DNA from: Mycolicibacterium porcinum
Lineage (GTDB): Bacteria; Actinomycetota; Actinomycetes; Mycobacteriales; Mycobacteriaceae
DNA: 28,841 bases
Direction: 5' to 3'
NCBI GenBank assembly: GCA_001942045.1
Contig: MSTD01000062.1
Coordinates: 1 to 28,841, forward strand
Under the pieces are notes generated by a model. The model did not search any database and was not told the DNA's origin. It was given only the letters and a program-made list of their open reading frames with translations. The position numbers and the translations under genes were made by a program. This document shows positions 12,626 through 23,457 of this stretch, one piece after another; within the stretch, counting starts at the first letter, position 1, and the number at the start of each line of letters is the position of its first letter.

Positions 12626-14424
12626 AGTGCGGCGATGTCGGTGGCGAACTTCTCGGCCACCACCTTGCGCTTGACCTTCAGCGTCGGGGTCAGCTCACCG
12701 GTGTCCTCGGTGAAATCGACGGGCAGGATCCGGAACTTGCGGATCGACTCGGCGTGCGACACCGCCTGATTGGCCTCCTTGACCGCCAGGTCGATCTCGG
12801 CCAGCAGATCCGGGTCGTCGGCCAGATCGCCCACCGAGGCGGCGGCGTCCTTGCCGTTGCGCTGCTTCCAGCCGGGGAACGCCTCCGGGTCGATGGTGAT
12901 CAGCGCGGCGATGAACGGCTGCTGATCGCCGACGGCCATCGCCTGGCTGATCAACGGATGGGCCCGCAGCCGATCCTCGAGCAGGGCCGGTGCGACGTTC
13001 TTGCCGCCCGCGGTGACGATGATTTCCTTCTTACGCCCGACGATGGTCAGGAAGCCGTCGTCATCGATCGCACCCAGATCGCCGGTGTGGAACCAGCCGT
13101 CGGTGAACACCGCGTTGGTCTCGGCTTCGTTGCCCCAGTAGCCGTTGAATACGACGCCGCCCTTGACCAGCAGTTCGCCGTCCTCGGCGATGCGCATGCT
13201 GTTGCCGGGCATCAGCTTGCCGACCGACCCGACCTTCAGGTCGTTGACCCGGTTCACGGTGATGGCCGCGCTGGTCTCGGTGAGGCCGTAGCCCTCGTAG
13301 ATGCTCAGCCCGACACCGCGATAGAAGTGGCCCAGCCGCGCGCCCAGCGGGGCGCCGCCGGAGATGGCCGCCCGGCATTCACCGCCGAGCGCCGCCCGCA
13401 GCTTGCCGTAGACCAGCTTGTCGAACAGCGCGTGCTTGGCGCGCAGCAGCAGGCCCGCGCCACCGGTGTCCTGCGCCTTACTCCACTCGATCGCCGTGTC
13501 CGCGGCGATCGCGAAGATCTTGCCCTTGCCGTCGTTGCGGGCGTTCTGCTCGGCAGTGTTGTAGACCTTCTCGAACACGCGGGGCACCGAGACCACCAGG
13601 GTCGGCTTGAAGATGCCGAAGGTCGGGACCAGGTTCTTGATATCGCTGGTGAAGCCGAGGGTCACCTTGTTGGTGAAGGCTGCGATCGTGATGGCCCGGG
13701 CCAGCACGTGGGCCAGCGGGAGGAACACCAGCATCCGTTCGCCCGGGGCCAGCTCGGTGGGGAAGCAGGCCTTGGCGCCCCGGATCTCGTAGAGCAGGTT
13801 CGAGTGGGTCAGCTGGCAGCCCTTGGGCTGGCCGGTGGTTCCCGAGGTGTAGATCAGGGTGGCCGGATCGGCCGACCGGATGCCGGCCAGTCGCTTGTCC
13901 AGCTCGGCGGGGTCGGCCGACTTGCCGGCCTCGGCCATGGCTTCCAGTGCGGGCGTCCCGGTGCCGTCGATTCGCAGCACCTGGCGCAGTTCGGGCAGCT
14001 GACCGCGGAGCTGTTCGACGGTCTCGGCGTGCGCGTCGGTCTCGGCGAACACGATCTTCGCCGCAGAGTTGTCGAGCACGAACCGCACCTGCTCGGCCGA
14101 GGAGGTTTCGTAGATCGGCACGGTCACCGCGCCGACCGACAAGATCGCGAAGTCGATGATCGGCCACTCGTAGCGGGTGGCCGACAGGATCGCCACGCGA
14201 TCTCCGGCCTGGATGCCCTCGGCAATCAGGCCAAGCGCCACCGATCGGATCTGGTCGGCCGCCTCGGCGCAGGTCACGTCGGTCCAGGCGCCGTTGACCA
14301 GGCGCCGGAAGATGACGTAGTCAGGGCTGTCGGCCGCGTGGGCGGATACCGAACTGACGATGCTGTCGTGCTCGTCGACGGCAAACGACGCGGGGACGCT
14401 GTACTCCCGCATTGACTCACGCAC
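12616..14424 (-). CDS. fadD15: Long-chain fatty-acid-CoA ligase FadD15
   Basis: An AMP-binding (ANL superfamily) enzyme that activates long-chain fatty acids to acyl-CoA through an acyl-adenylate. The 602-residue length is typical of this long-chain ligase. Motifs visible are the P-loop [11 protein letters not shown] (about 192-202), the GYGLTETSA adenine/acyl site, [12 protein letters not shown] with the ribose-binding Asp, [17 protein letters not shown] at the hinge, and LKVKRKVV near the end with the C-terminal catalytic Lys. The start GTG at 14424 is supported by GGAGGG seven bases upstream on the minus strand. ATG 14412, four codons in, gives the N-terminus recalled for M. tuberculosis FadD15 (Rv2187). 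It may supply acyl-CoA to envelope lipid synthesis encoded around it. Convergent with pimB', with a 10-base overlap. Confidence 0.94.
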   Translation of the reverse strand: MRESMREYSVPASFAVDEHDSIVSSVSAHAADSPDYVIFRRLVNGAWTDVTCAEAADQIRSVALGLIAEGIQAGDRVAILSATRYEWPIIDFAILSVGAVTVPIYETSSAEQVRFVLDNSAAKIVFAETDAHAETVEQLRGQLPELRQVLRIDGTGTPALEAMAEAGKSADPAELDKRLAGIRSADPATLIYTSGTTGQPKGCQLTHSNLLYEIRGAKACFPTELAPGERMLVFLPLAHVLARAITIAAFTNKVTLGFTSDIKNLVPTFGIFKPTLVVSVPRVFEKVYNTAEQNARNDGKGKIFAIAADTAIEWSKAQDTGGAGLLLRAKHALFDKLVYGKLRAALGGECRAAISGGAPLGARLGHFYRGVGLSIYEGYGLTETSAAITVNRVNDLKVGSVGKLMPGNSMRIAEDGELLVKGGVVFNGYWGNEAETNAVFTDGWFHTGDLGAIDDDGFLTIVGRKKEIIVTAGGKNVAPALLEDRLRAHPLISQAMAVGDQQPFIAALITIDPEAFPGWKQRNGKDAAASVGDLADDPDLLAEIDLAVKEANQAVSHAESIRKFRILPVDFTEDTGELTPTLKVKRKVVAEKFATDIAALYG

Positions 14425-14517
14425 GATCTTGCCCTCCAGGCTTGTATACCGGCTTTGCGCGTCAGCCTAGTCGGCCCCGGTAGGCAGACGATCACGCATA
14501 TGTGAAGCTAGTCCGCG

Positions 14518-14907
14518 ATGAACAGCATTCAGATCGCCGACGAGACGTTCGTCTGCGCCGATCCGGTCGCCGTGGGCGCCGCGGTCGCCGACCCCGCCAG
14601 TTGGCGTCGGTGGTGGCCCGACCTGACGCTCAAGGTCGTCGAGGACCGTGCCGAGAAGGGCCACCGCTGGAACGTGACGGGTGCGCTGACCGGCACGATG
14701 GAGGTCTGGCTGGAGGAGGTGATGGACGGGGTGGTGCTGCATTACTTCCTGCACGCCGAACCGTCCGGCGCCACGGCCAAACAGCTGGCCGAGATGGATC
14801 TGGCAAAGATGAACCACCAACGCCGCGTGGCGGGCAAGGTGATGTCGTTCGGGATCAAGCAGCGGTTGGAGGCCGCTCGCCCGGTCGGAGTGTCCCGACT
14901 GGCCTGA
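14518..14907 (+). CDS. SRPBCC-like conserved protein (Rv2186c type)
   Basis: A 129-residue soluble protein, the same length as recalled for M. tuberculosis Rv2186c. Its sequence resembles a polyketide-cyclase/START-like (SRPBCC) fold: an N-terminal strand (IQIADETFVCADP), a helix with ADPASWRRWWPDLTL, central strands (GHRWNVTGALTGTMEVWLEEV, DGVVLHYFLHAEP) and a long C-terminal helix with basic residues. The fold usually binds a hydrophobic ligand. No catalytic residues are identifiable. It opens a five-gene plus-strand set (this gene, the second SRPBCC gene, the ArsA-like ATPase, a small Cys protein and plsC) and is divergent from fadD15. The start is ATG 14518; the preceding 93 bases hold both promoters, though no clean -10 with leaderless spacing is seen here. 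Confidence 0.8.
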   Translation: MNSIQIADETFVCADPVAVGAAVADPASWRRWWPDLTLKVVEDRAEKGHRWNVTGALTGTMEVWLEEVMDGVVLHYFLHAEPSGATAKQLAEMDLAKMNHQRRVAGKVMSFGIKQRLEAARPVGVSRLA

Positions 14908-14979
14908 CCGGGTCCCTCGACGGGAGGGTAGATTTCTCTCCCGAGAGCCAGGGCAGCCCCGTGGGGTGGGGAGAAGGGT

Positions 14980-15423
14980 GTGGCGGTGGCCGACAAGACG
15001 ACACAGACCATCTACATCGACGCCGATCCGGCGGCGGTGATGGATGTCATCGCCGATATCGGCTCGTATCCGGAGTGGGTCGCCGAATACAAGGAAGCCG
15101 AGGTCCTCGAGACCGACGCGCAGGGCAATCCCAAGACCGCCCGGCTGGTGCTCGACGCCGCGGTGCTCAAGGACACCATGGTGCTGTCCTACAAGTGGCC
15201 TGCCGACCGCACCTCGGTGACCTGGTCGCTGGTGTCCAGTTCGCTGTTGCGGTCCCTGGAGGGTGCATACCGCTTGGCGCCCAAGGGATCTGGTACTGAG
15301 GTCACCTATGAGCTGTCCGTCGACCTGATGATCCCGATGATCGGTCTGCTGAAGCGTAAGGCTGAGCGGCGGCTCACGGACACCGCGCTCAAAGACCTCA
15401 AGAAACGAGCAGAGGCTGAGTGA
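14980..15423 (+). CDS. TB16.3: SRPBCC/polyketide cyclase-like protein TB16.3 (Rv2185c type)
   Basis: A 147-residue soluble SRPBCC (START-like, polyketide cyclase/dehydrase) protein. The characteristic opening is visible: TIYIDADPAAVMDVIADIGSY followed by PEWV. Alternating beta strands follow (VTWSLVSSSLLRSLEGAYRL, TEVTYELSVDL), then the long C-terminal helix packing over the ligand cavity (GLLKRKAERRLTDTALKDLKKRA). The family binds lipids or polyketides; the ligand here is unknown. The start is GTG 14980 (MAVADKTT) or GTG 14986 (MADKTTQT, the N-terminus recalled for M. tuberculosis TB16.3). The purine run GGGGAGAAGG before them serves either. The stop overlaps the next start (GTGA), so it is co-translated with the ATPase. 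Confidence 0.88.
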   Translation: MAVADKTTQTIYIDADPAAVMDVIADIGSYPEWVAEYKEAEVLETDAQGNPKTARLVLDAAVLKDTMVLSYKWPADRTSVTWSLVSSSLLRSLEGAYRLAPKGSGTEVTYELSVDLMIPMIGLLKRKAERRLTDTALKDLKKRAEAE

Positions 15424-16694
15424 CTTCGCCGGACGGGAGAGCACCTTCCCCTGCGAAGATCAGCCTGTTCGTCGGCAAAGGCGGGGTAGGTAAGTCGACG
15501 CTGGCGACAGCCACCGCGGTCCGTGATGCCGCGTCCGGTCAGCGCGTGCTGATCGTGTCCACCGATCAGGCGCACTCCACGGGTGATGTACTCGGGATCG
15601 CGCTCGCCCCAACGGGTCAACGTGCTCCCACCCGGGTATTGAGCGACCTGGACGCCGGGTTGACCGAAGCGGGCGGGGTACTGGACGCCCTCGCGCTCGA
15701 CACGCTGGCGCTGCTGGGCGCGCGCTGGGCCGAGACGGCCGGTCCGTTGGCGGCGCGGTTCCCGGAGTCGGACCTGGGAGATGTTGCCCCTGAAGAACTT
15801 TCGGCGCTCCCGGGAATCCAGGAGGTGCTCGGGCTGCACGAGGTGGGGGAGCTCGCCGATTCCGGGAACTGGGATCACGTGGTGGTGGACTGTGCCTCGA
15901 CCGCCGATGCGTTGCGGATGCTCACGCTGCCGGAGACCTTCGGCCTGTATCTGGAGCGCGCCTGGCCGCGGCACCGTCGGCTGTCGGGCTCGCCGGATGC
16001 GGTGAGCACGGCCATCGTCGCCCTCATCGAACGCGTGGATGCCGGCATCCGCAGGCTCGGGACGTTGCTCACCGACGGGTCCCGGGTGAGCGCCCATCTG
16101 GTGCTGACCCCGGAGCGGGTGGTCGCGGCCGAGGCCTCACGGACGTTGGGGTCCCTTGCCCTGATGGGGGTCGAGGTCACCGAGATCATCGTCAATCAGA
16201 TTTTGGTGCAGGACGATTCGTTCGAATACCAGAACCTTCCGGCTCATCCGGCATTCGACTGGTACACCGAACGCATCGCCGAGCAGCAGTCGGTACTCGA
16301 CGAGCTCGATTCCACCATCGGCGATGTGCAGCTGGTGCTCGTGCCGCACGTGCCCGGGGAGCCGATCGGCCCCAAGGCGTTGGGGGAGCTGATCGACAGT
16401 GCCCGACGGCGCGACGGGTCACCACCGCCGGGGCCGTTGCGGCCCGTCGTCGACCGGGAGTCGGGGTCTGGAATCGAAGCGGTGTACCGGTTGCGGCTAG
16501 AGTTGCCGCAGATCGATTCAGCCGGCCTGACGTTGGGTCGCGTTGATGATGACTTGATCATCGGCGTCGCGGGCATGCGACGCCGGGTGCGGTTGGCCTC
16601 TGTCCTGCGTCGGTGCATCGTGACAGATGCGCAATTGCGCGGTAGCGAGCTGACGGTACGTTTTCGTCCGAATCCGGAGGTGTGGCCGGCATGA
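15420..16694 (+). CDS. ArsA/GET3-like anion-transporting ATPase homologue (Rv2184c type)
   Basis: A 424-residue single-domain P-loop ATPase of the ArsA/Get3 (SIMIBI) class. The deviant Walker A GKGGVGKST occupies residues 19-27, with switch I STDQAHST (47-54). The switch II/signature region reads VVVDCAST (154-161) where ArsA and Get3 have DTAPT, so the Pro is lost and a Cys is present. No duplicated second ATPase domain or arsenite Cys triad is visible. The C-terminal 80 residues form a beta-rich domain (RLRLELPQIDSAGLTLGRVDDDLII) like the small C-terminal domain of bacterial ArsA homologues. The role is unknown; arsenite export is unlikely without arsB or arsC nearby. Coupling by GTGA to an SRPBCC gene and by ATGA to the small Cys gene suggests the three products act together, perhaps moving or inserting a hydrophobic client. 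Confidence 0.87.
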   Translation: MTSPDGRAPSPAKISLFVGKGGVGKSTLATATAVRDAASGQRVLIVSTDQAHSTGDVLGIALAPTGQRAPTRVLSDLDAGLTEAGGVLDALALDTLALLGARWAETAGPLAARFPESDLGDVAPEELSALPGIQEVLGLHEVGELADSGNWDHVVVDCASTADALRMLTLPETFGLYLERAWPRHRRLSGSPDAVSTAIVALIERVDAGIRRLGTLLTDGSRVSAHLVLTPERVVAAEASRTLGSLALMGVEVTEIIVNQILVQDDSFEYQNLPAHPAFDWYTERIAEQQSVLDELDSTIGDVQLVLVPHVPGEPIGPKALGELIDSARRRDGSPPPGPLRPVVDRESGSGIEAVYRLRLELPQIDSAGLTLGRVDDDLIIGVAGMRRRVRLASVLRRCIVTDAQLRGSELTVRFRPNPEVWPA

Positions 16695-17107
16695 CGGGGT
16701 CTTATCCCGAGCTGGGTTCGGAGCTGCGGCAATTGGCGCAGGAAATCCTCGACCGGCTGGACCCGGCGGTGCGGTTGGCAGCGGCCAATTTCGCGGCGTC
16801 GGCCGACGACACCCCGGGCAAGTGCCAGCAGGTGTGGTGCCCGGTGTGCGCCCTGGCCGCGGTGATCAACGGTGAGCAGCATCCGCTGCTGTCGGTGATC
16901 GCCGAACACAGCGTGGCCCTGCTGACGGTGATCCGCGCGGTCTTGGACGATGACGGCAGCGACGGGTCCGGCAATGGTGGGGATAACGGTCCAGGCGGAG
17001 GTAGCCCGCCACCCGACGGTGGTCCGGATACGCCGCCGCCCGACGATTCCCCGCCACCGCCGCCTCCCGGTCGCTACCAGCACATCCCGGTCTCGGTCGA
17101 GGACTGA
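16691..17107 (+). CDS. Small conserved protein with CPxC motif and Pro-rich tail (Rv2183c type)
   Basis: A 138-residue protein; ATG 16691 overlaps the ATPase stop (ATGA), which sets the start rather than the GTG at 16682. The N-terminal 90 residues are helical and include C45 and a WCPVC motif (C50, C53) giving C-x4-C-x2-C, a likely metal site or thiol pair. The segment CPVCALAAVINGEQHPLL recalls DUF5304-like or other small actinobacterial proteins, but I cannot name a family with confidence. The C-terminal third is disordered: a Gly/Asp stretch then Pro/Asp repeats, ending RYQHIPVSVED. No membrane helix or signal peptide is seen. Its fixed link to the ArsA-like ATPase (also Rv2184c-Rv2183c in M. 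tuberculosis) suggests it is a partner or adaptor. Confidence 0.78.
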   Translation: MTGSYPELGSELRQLAQEILDRLDPAVRLAAANFAASADDTPGKCQQVWCPVCALAAVINGEQHPLLSVIAEHSVALLTVIRAVLDDDGSDGSGNGGDNGPGGGSPPPDGGPDTPPPDDSPPPPPPGRYQHIPVSVED

Positions 17108-17120
17108 GACGTCGCTGAGA

Positions 17121-17147
17121 CACAGCAGGCATCCAGGGCTTGCTGTG
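17121..17147. other. 10-bp hairpin in the Rv2183c-type/plsC gap
   Basis: CACAGCAGGC (17121-17130) pairs with GCTTGCTGTG (17138-17147), with one G-T wobble and a seven-base loop. It starts 14 bases after the stop of the small Cys gene and has no T-run. It may be a Rho-assisted terminator/processing hairpin, or an operator just upstream of the plsC promoter. Confidence 0.5.
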
Positions 17148-17168
17148 GTAGCCACAACATGGCCTGGG

Positions 17169-17174
17169 TACAGT
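17169..17174 (+). promoter_or_regulatory. Putative -10 of plsC
   Basis: TACAGT fits TANNNT, giving a leader of about 35 bases that carries the GGAGG ribosome binding site (17207-17211) before ATG 17216. No convincing -35 at normal spacing was found. Confidence 0.35.
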
Positions 17175-17215
17175 TGTCGCAGAGCATTGCGCGGTGCGCA
17201 CAAGGTGGAGGGTCC

Positions 17216-17959
17216 ATGTGGTATTGGCTGTTCAAGTACGTCCTGTTGGGCCCCCTGCTGGCCGTTCTCGGCCGGCCCAAAATCAGTGGGCTGGAACATG
17301 TTCCGACCAACGGGCCGGCCATCCTGGCCAGTAATCACCTGGCGGTGATGGACAGTTTCTACCTGCCGCTGGTGGTCAGCAGGCGCATCACCTTCCTGGC
17401 CAAGCAGGAGTACTTCACCGGCACCGGGATCAAGGGCCGGTTCCTGGCGTGGTTCTACACCGTCGTCGGTCAGGTGCCGATCGACCGTACCGATGCGGAT
17501 TCGGCGCAGGCAGCGCTGACCACCGCCAAGCGCATCCTGGGTGAGGGCAAGCTGCTGGGGATGTATCCCGAGGGCACCCGCTCACCGGACGGCCGCCTCT
17601 ACAAGGGCAAGACCGGGCTGGCTCGACTGGCCCTGGAGACCGGAGTGCCGGTGATCCCGGTGGCCATGGTCGGCACCGATGTGGTCAATCCGCCGGGGTC
17701 GAAGGGGCTGCGGTTCGGCCGGGTCGAGGTCAGGTTCGGCAAGCCCATGGACTTCAGCCGGTTCGACGGCCTCGCGGGCAACCGGTTCATCGAGCGCGCC
17801 GTGATCGACGAGGTGATGTACGACCTGATGGATCTGTCCGGCCAGGAGTACGTCGACATCTACGCGGCCGCCATCAAGGAGAACGCTCAGCAGACCAACG
17901 GGCAGCCGGTCGACGCGAGCAAGCCGGCATCTCGGCTGCCGAACACCGCCGCGGGTTAG
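17216..17959 (+). CDS. 1-acyl-sn-glycerol-3-phosphate acyltransferase (PlsC family, Rv2182c type)
   Basis: Transfers an acyl chain from acyl-CoA to lysophosphatidic acid to make phosphatidic acid, the precursor of phosphatidylinositol and hence of PIMs. The 247-residue length equals that recalled for Rv2182c. The start ATG 17216 follows GGAGG closely; the in-frame extension to 17159 overlaps the -10 and is rejected. Catalytic block I is N40-H41-L-A-V-M-D46 (HX4D), block III is PEGTR (118-122), and a [10 protein letters not shown] block IV follows. A hydrophobic N-terminal segment ([13 protein letters not shown]) anchors it to the membrane. The C-terminal tail after about 225 is Asn/Pro-rich and non-conserved. 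The stop (TAG 17957-17959) shares bases with the stop of the convergent GT87 gene. Confidence 0.92.
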   Translation: MWYWLFKYVLLGPLLAVLGRPKISGLEHVPTNGPAILASNHLAVMDSFYLPLVVSRRITFLAKQEYFTGTGIKGRFLAWFYTVVGQVPIDRTDADSAQAALTTAKRILGEGKLLGMYPEGTRSPDGRLYKGKTGLARLALETGVPVIPVAMVGTDVVNPPGSKGLRFGRVEVRFGKPMDFSRFDGLAGNRFIERAVIDEVMYDLMDLSGQEYVDIYAAAIKENAQQTNGQPVDASKPASRLPNTAAG

Positions 17960-19269
17960 GCCGGCTCGCCGCCGCTGAGCTGAACCACCGGGGTGGGGGC
18001 GACCGCTGCCGTCCTGCCCGCCGTGGAGGTGGCCACGGTGCCGAACACGACGATGACCGCGAGCGCCCACCACAGATAGGAATCAGCCACCAGCTGCCGC
18101 AGCAACGGCGCGGCGGTCTCGTGGTGCGGCGTCAACAGCGCGATCGGTGTCCACACCATCAGGGCGAGCCCGATCACGGTGACCGCGGCCAGGTACAGCG
18201 CGGCCCGGTGCGTCCGGCGCATCCGGTAGGCGAGCACACCGGTCACCAGCAGGGTGGGCAGCGCCCAGACCCAGTGGTGTGACCACGACACCGGCGACAC
18301 CACCAGGCCGAACATCGCCACGCAGATCAGCGCGACCACGGGGGCCTCGTCGGCGCCGGACCGGAGGACACGCCGCACCGCCCAGACCGTCAGTGCCAAC
18401 ACCGCGAAGCAGGCGACGACCCACAATGCGAAACGCGGACCCTCGGACAGGCCGAACCGGGCCAGCGTGCCTGCGATGTTCTGGTTCGTGTTGAGGGTCG
18501 CGGTACCGATTCGGTCGGTGTTGCGCACCGTCTCGGTCCAGTACTCGATCGAGTCCGTCCACGCCAGCACAAATCCGGCGATGGTCGCCACCACGGCGGC
18601 GGCGCCGGTCCGCAGCAGGGTGCGGATGTCGCGGCGCAGCAGGAAATACAGGACGAACACCGCGGGCGTGAGCTTGAGCGCGATCGCCAGGCCCAGCAGG
18701 ATGCCGCGGGGCCACGGCGTCCGGCGCGGCACGCAGTCGGCGACCACCAGCGTCATCAGCACCACGTTGATCTGGCCGAACTCGAAGTTCGACCGGATCG
18801 GTTCCAGCCAGATGACCGCGGGCGCCACGAGCGCGGTGGCCAGCCAGCAGCGGCGCAGCCAGGCCGGCTCCGCGGTGACCGTGGTTTCCGGCCAGACGTT
18901 CAACCGGGTCAACACCATGACCATCGAGATGATCAGCAGGACCAGCGTCGTGGCGGTGATCGCCACACTCGCCGCGGGCAGCGAGAGCCAGGCGAACGGG
19001 GCGAACATGATCGCCGCGAGCGGTGGGTACGTGAACGGGAGATCGAGGCCGCCCTGGGTGTGGAAGATGGCGCCGTCGGCGTACAGCGGTTGGTTGTCCA
19101 ACCACGCGCGTCCGCCCATCCGGTACACGTCGATGTCGATGCGATAGGGCACGTGGCCCAGTAGCCGCCAGCCCACCAGGATCAACCCGGCCACTGTGAG
19201 CAACTGAAAAAGCCGCCACCCGATCGTCGGTGCCCAACCAGCTGCGCCGGGCGACTGCCGCTTACTCAT
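17956..19269 (-). CDS. Alpha-(1->2) mannosyltransferase, GT87 polyprenyl-phosphomannose-dependent (Rv2181 type)
   Basis: A 437-residue polytopic GT-C fold enzyme. About ten to eleven hydrophobic helices are visible, with the first periplasmic loop bearing the acidic [10 protein letters not shown] motif (D45, D47), the catalytic position in GT87/GT-C enzymes. [14 protein letters not shown] follows, then [17 protein letters not shown], typical of the DUF2029/GT87 family. The matching M. tuberculosis enzyme Rv2181 adds alpha-1,2-mannose branches to the lipomannan/LAM mannan core and also acts on the caps (family knowledge). The start is ATG 19269; TAGTCT lies nine bases upstream on the minus strand, a near-leaderless layout. 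It is divergent from the membrane protein at 19353 and convergent with plsC. Confidence 0.9.
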   Translation of the reverse strand: MSKRQSPGAAGWAPTIGWRLFQLLTVAGLILVGWRLLGHVPYRIDIDVYRMGGRAWLDNQPLYADGAIFHTQGGLDLPFTYPPLAAIMFAPFAWLSLPAASVAITATTLVLLIISMVMVLTRLNVWPETTVTAEPAWLRRCWLATALVAPAVIWLEPIRSNFEFGQINVVLMTLVVADCVPRRTPWPRGILLGLAIALKLTPAVFVLYFLLRRDIRTLLRTGAAAVVATIAGFVLAWTDSIEYWTETVRNTDRIGTATLNTNQNIAGTLARFGLSEGPRFALWVVACFAVLALTVWAVRRVLRSGADEAPVVALICVAMFGLVVSPVSWSHHWVWALPTLLVTGVLAYRMRRTHRAALYLAAVTVIGLALMVWTPIALLTPHHETAAPLLRQLVADSYLWWALAVIVVFGTVATSTAGRTAAVAPTPVVQLSGGEPA

Positions 19270-19278
19270 GTTCTCAAC

Positions 19279-19284
19279 AGACTA
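19279..19284 (-). promoter_or_regulatory. Putative -10 of the GT87 gene
   Basis: TAGTCT on the minus strand, nine bases before ATG 19269, within the 83-base divergent gap. Confidence 0.35.
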
Positions 19285-19338
19285 TCGGGGGTAGCCCGAG
19301 GACGGCGCATCCGCACTCGCGACGCGCGCAGGTCGGCG

Positions 19339-19344
19339 TAAGTT
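19339..19344 (+). promoter_or_regulatory. Putative -10 of the membrane protein/exoribonuclease pair
   Basis: TAAGTT fits TANNNT; GTG 19353 follows after eight bases and GTG 19347 after two. The former gives a near-leaderless start. No Shine-Dalgarno site is visible. Confidence 0.4.
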
Positions 19345-19352
19345 CTGTGTGC

Positions 19353-20228
19353 GTGCACGCGTCCGTCCACCTCGATTTCCTCGCCCCCGATCGCCTGCCT
19401 TTGCTGTGCTGCCTGGTGGCGTTCCTCCTCACGTTCCTCGTGACCCGCATCGTGGTGCGCTACATCCGCCGCAACGCCGGCAGTGACCGTCCACCGAGGT
19501 GGTGGCAACCCCGCAACATGGGACACGGGTCCCTGCACATCCACCACATGGTGATCGGGGTGGTGCTGGTGATGGTGTCGGGCGTGACGATGGTGACGCT
19601 CGCGGTCAGCGGTGGGGTAGCGGAGTTCACGGTGGCCGCGGTGTTCTTCGGTATCGGCGCGGCTCTGGTGCTCGACGAGTTCGCGCTGATCCTGCACCTT
19701 TCGGACGTGTACTGGGCTGAGGACGGCCGCACTTCGGTGGATGCGGTGTTCGCCGCCGTGGCGGTGGCGGGCCTGTTGATCCTGGGTTTCAACCCGCTGT
19801 CATTCTTTGATATCGGTATCTGGCGCCAGGACCAGTCGCCGGCGGTGCGCGCACTCGTGGTCGCGGCGGCGGTACTGACCTTGGCGCTGGCGGTGGTGGT
19901 GCTGCTCAAAGGCAAGGTGTGGACCGGATTGGTGGGCATGTTCATAACCCCGTTGTTGTTCGTCGGGGCGGTGCGGTTGTCGCGGCCGCATGCGCCGTGG
20001 GCGCGCTGGCGCTACACCAGCCGGCCCCGCAAGATGCACCGCGCCCTGGAGCGGGAGCGCTGGCTGCGCAGGCCCGTCGTGCAGGCCAAACTGTGGTTGC
20101 AGGACGCGATCACCGGCATGCCGAAGTTCCCCGACGACGCCACCGTCGATGCGCAACTCGATCGGGAGATCCACGCGGCCCCCGCGCCGCCCCAGTCACC
20201 GGCCACGAAGACGGAGCAGATCGCCTGA
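19353..20228 (+). CDS. Conserved integral membrane protein (Rv2180c type)
   Basis: A 291-residue polytopic protein of unknown function. The first helix (about 12-30, LPLLCCLVAFLLTFLVTRIVV) is followed by a basic loop containing a striking His-rich segment, GHGSLHIHHMVIG (about 55-67). Five or six further helices run to about 215, including GIGAALVLDEFALILHLSDVYW with acidic residues inside or beside the membrane. The C-terminal 75 residues are cytoplasmic, basic, and end Pro/Ala-rich. The His cluster plus DE in the following helices could bind metal; that is inference. The start is chosen at GTG 19353 from the TANNNT -10 eight bases upstream; the open frame continues to 19230 but that overlaps the divergent gene. 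The stop overlaps the exoribonuclease start (TGATG). Confidence 0.8.
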   Translation: MHASVHLDFLAPDRLPLLCCLVAFLLTFLVTRIVVRYIRRNAGSDRPPRWWQPRNMGHGSLHIHHMVIGVVLVMVSGVTMVTLAVSGGVAEFTVAAVFFGIGAALVLDEFALILHLSDVYWAEDGRTSVDAVFAAVAVAGLLILGFNPLSFFDIGIWRQDQSPAVRALVVAAAVLTLALAVVVLLKGKVWTGLVGMFITPLLFVGAVRLSRPHAPWARWRYTSRPRKMHRALERERWLRRPVVQAKLWLQDAITGMPKFPDDATVDAQLDREIHAAPAPPQSPATKTEQIA

Positions 20229-20746
20229 TGCGCTACTTCTATGACACCGAGTTCATCGACGACGGTCGCACCATCGAGTTGATCTCGATCGGCGTCGCGG
20301 CCGAGGACGGGCGCGAGTACTACGCGATCTCGACCGAGTTCAACCCGGACCGCGCCGGTCGGTGGGTGCGCAAGCACGTGCTCCCCAAGCTGCCGTCGCC
20401 GTCCTCGCAGCTGTGGCGGTCGCGTCGGCAGATCCGGTCGGAGCTGGAGGACTTCTTCGACATCGACGGCGACGAGCCGATCGAGCTGTGGGCCTGGGTG
20501 GGTGCCTACGACCATGTGGTGCTGTGCCAGCTGTGGGGCCCGATGACCGACCTGCCGCCGGCGATGCCGCGATTCACCCGCGAGCTGCGTCAATTCTGGG
20601 AGGACCGTGGATCGCCGCGGATGCCACCGCGCCCGACCGAGGCACACGACGCGCTGGTCGACGCCCGGCACAATCTGCACCGGTTCCAGTTGATGACGGG
20701 GATGGACCTCACCCCCGCGCGAGATCACGGTCTCCCACAGTCCTGA
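20228..20746 (+). CDS. DEDDh 3'-5' exoribonuclease (Rv2179c type)
   Basis: A compact 172-residue RNase T/DnaQ-fold 3'-5' exoribonuclease. All five active-site residues are visible: D6 and E8 (FYDTEF), D95 (GAYDHVVL), and H140 and D145 (AHDALVDAR, H-x4-D). This composes the DEDDh set that binds two metal ions. The motif spacing differs from classical DnaQ proteins, with the second Asp in a tyrosine-aspartate-histidine context. That fits the Rv2179c family, described from its M. tuberculosis crystal structure as the first of a distinct group also found in phages and other bacteria (recalled). The substrate in the cell is not known. The ATG overlaps the stop of the membrane protein gene (TGATG), so the two are co-translated. 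Confidence 0.9.
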   Translation: MRYFYDTEFIDDGRTIELISIGVAAEDGREYYAISTEFNPDRAGRWVRKHVLPKLPSPSSQLWRSRRQIRSELEDFFDIDGDEPIELWAWVGAYDHVVLCQLWGPMTDLPPAMPRFTRELRQFWEDRGSPRMPPRPTEAHDALVDARHNLHRFQLMTGMDLTPARDHGLPQS

Positions 20747-23412
<2,666 letters not shown>

Positions 23413-23419
23413 CGGACAC

Positions 23420-23425
23420 ATGTTA
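23420..23425 (-). promoter_or_regulatory. Putative -10 of pknL (leaderless)
   Basis: TAACAT on the minus strand, seven bases before GTG 23412. It lies in the 45-base gap shared with the divergent DNA-binding gene. Confidence 0.4.
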
Positions 23426-23444
23426 CGAGCCGCGGCCGAGGACC

Positions 23445-23450
23445 TAGAAT
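23445..23450 (+). promoter_or_regulatory. Putative -10 of the Rv2175c-type gene (leaderless)
   Basis: TAGAAT, close to the TATAAT optimum, seven bases before GTG 23458, with no Shine-Dalgarno site. The two divergent -10 hexamers are 19 bases apart, so the promoters must overlap and polymerases would compete. Confidence 0.5.
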
Positions 23451-23457
23451 CGATGCG

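Noticed and set aside
12754..14415. Long plus-strand open frame (553 codons) opposite fadD15
   Set aside because: It is antisense to an unmistakable acyl-CoA ligase. Its predicted protein is Arg/Gly/Asp-rich with no fold or motif, as expected from high-GC shadow frames.
15420..16694. Arsenite pump ATPase ArsA as a literal function
   Set aside because: It has a single ATPase domain, no arsenite-binding Cys triad is visible, the switch II motif is altered, and no arsB/arsC/arsR lies nearby.
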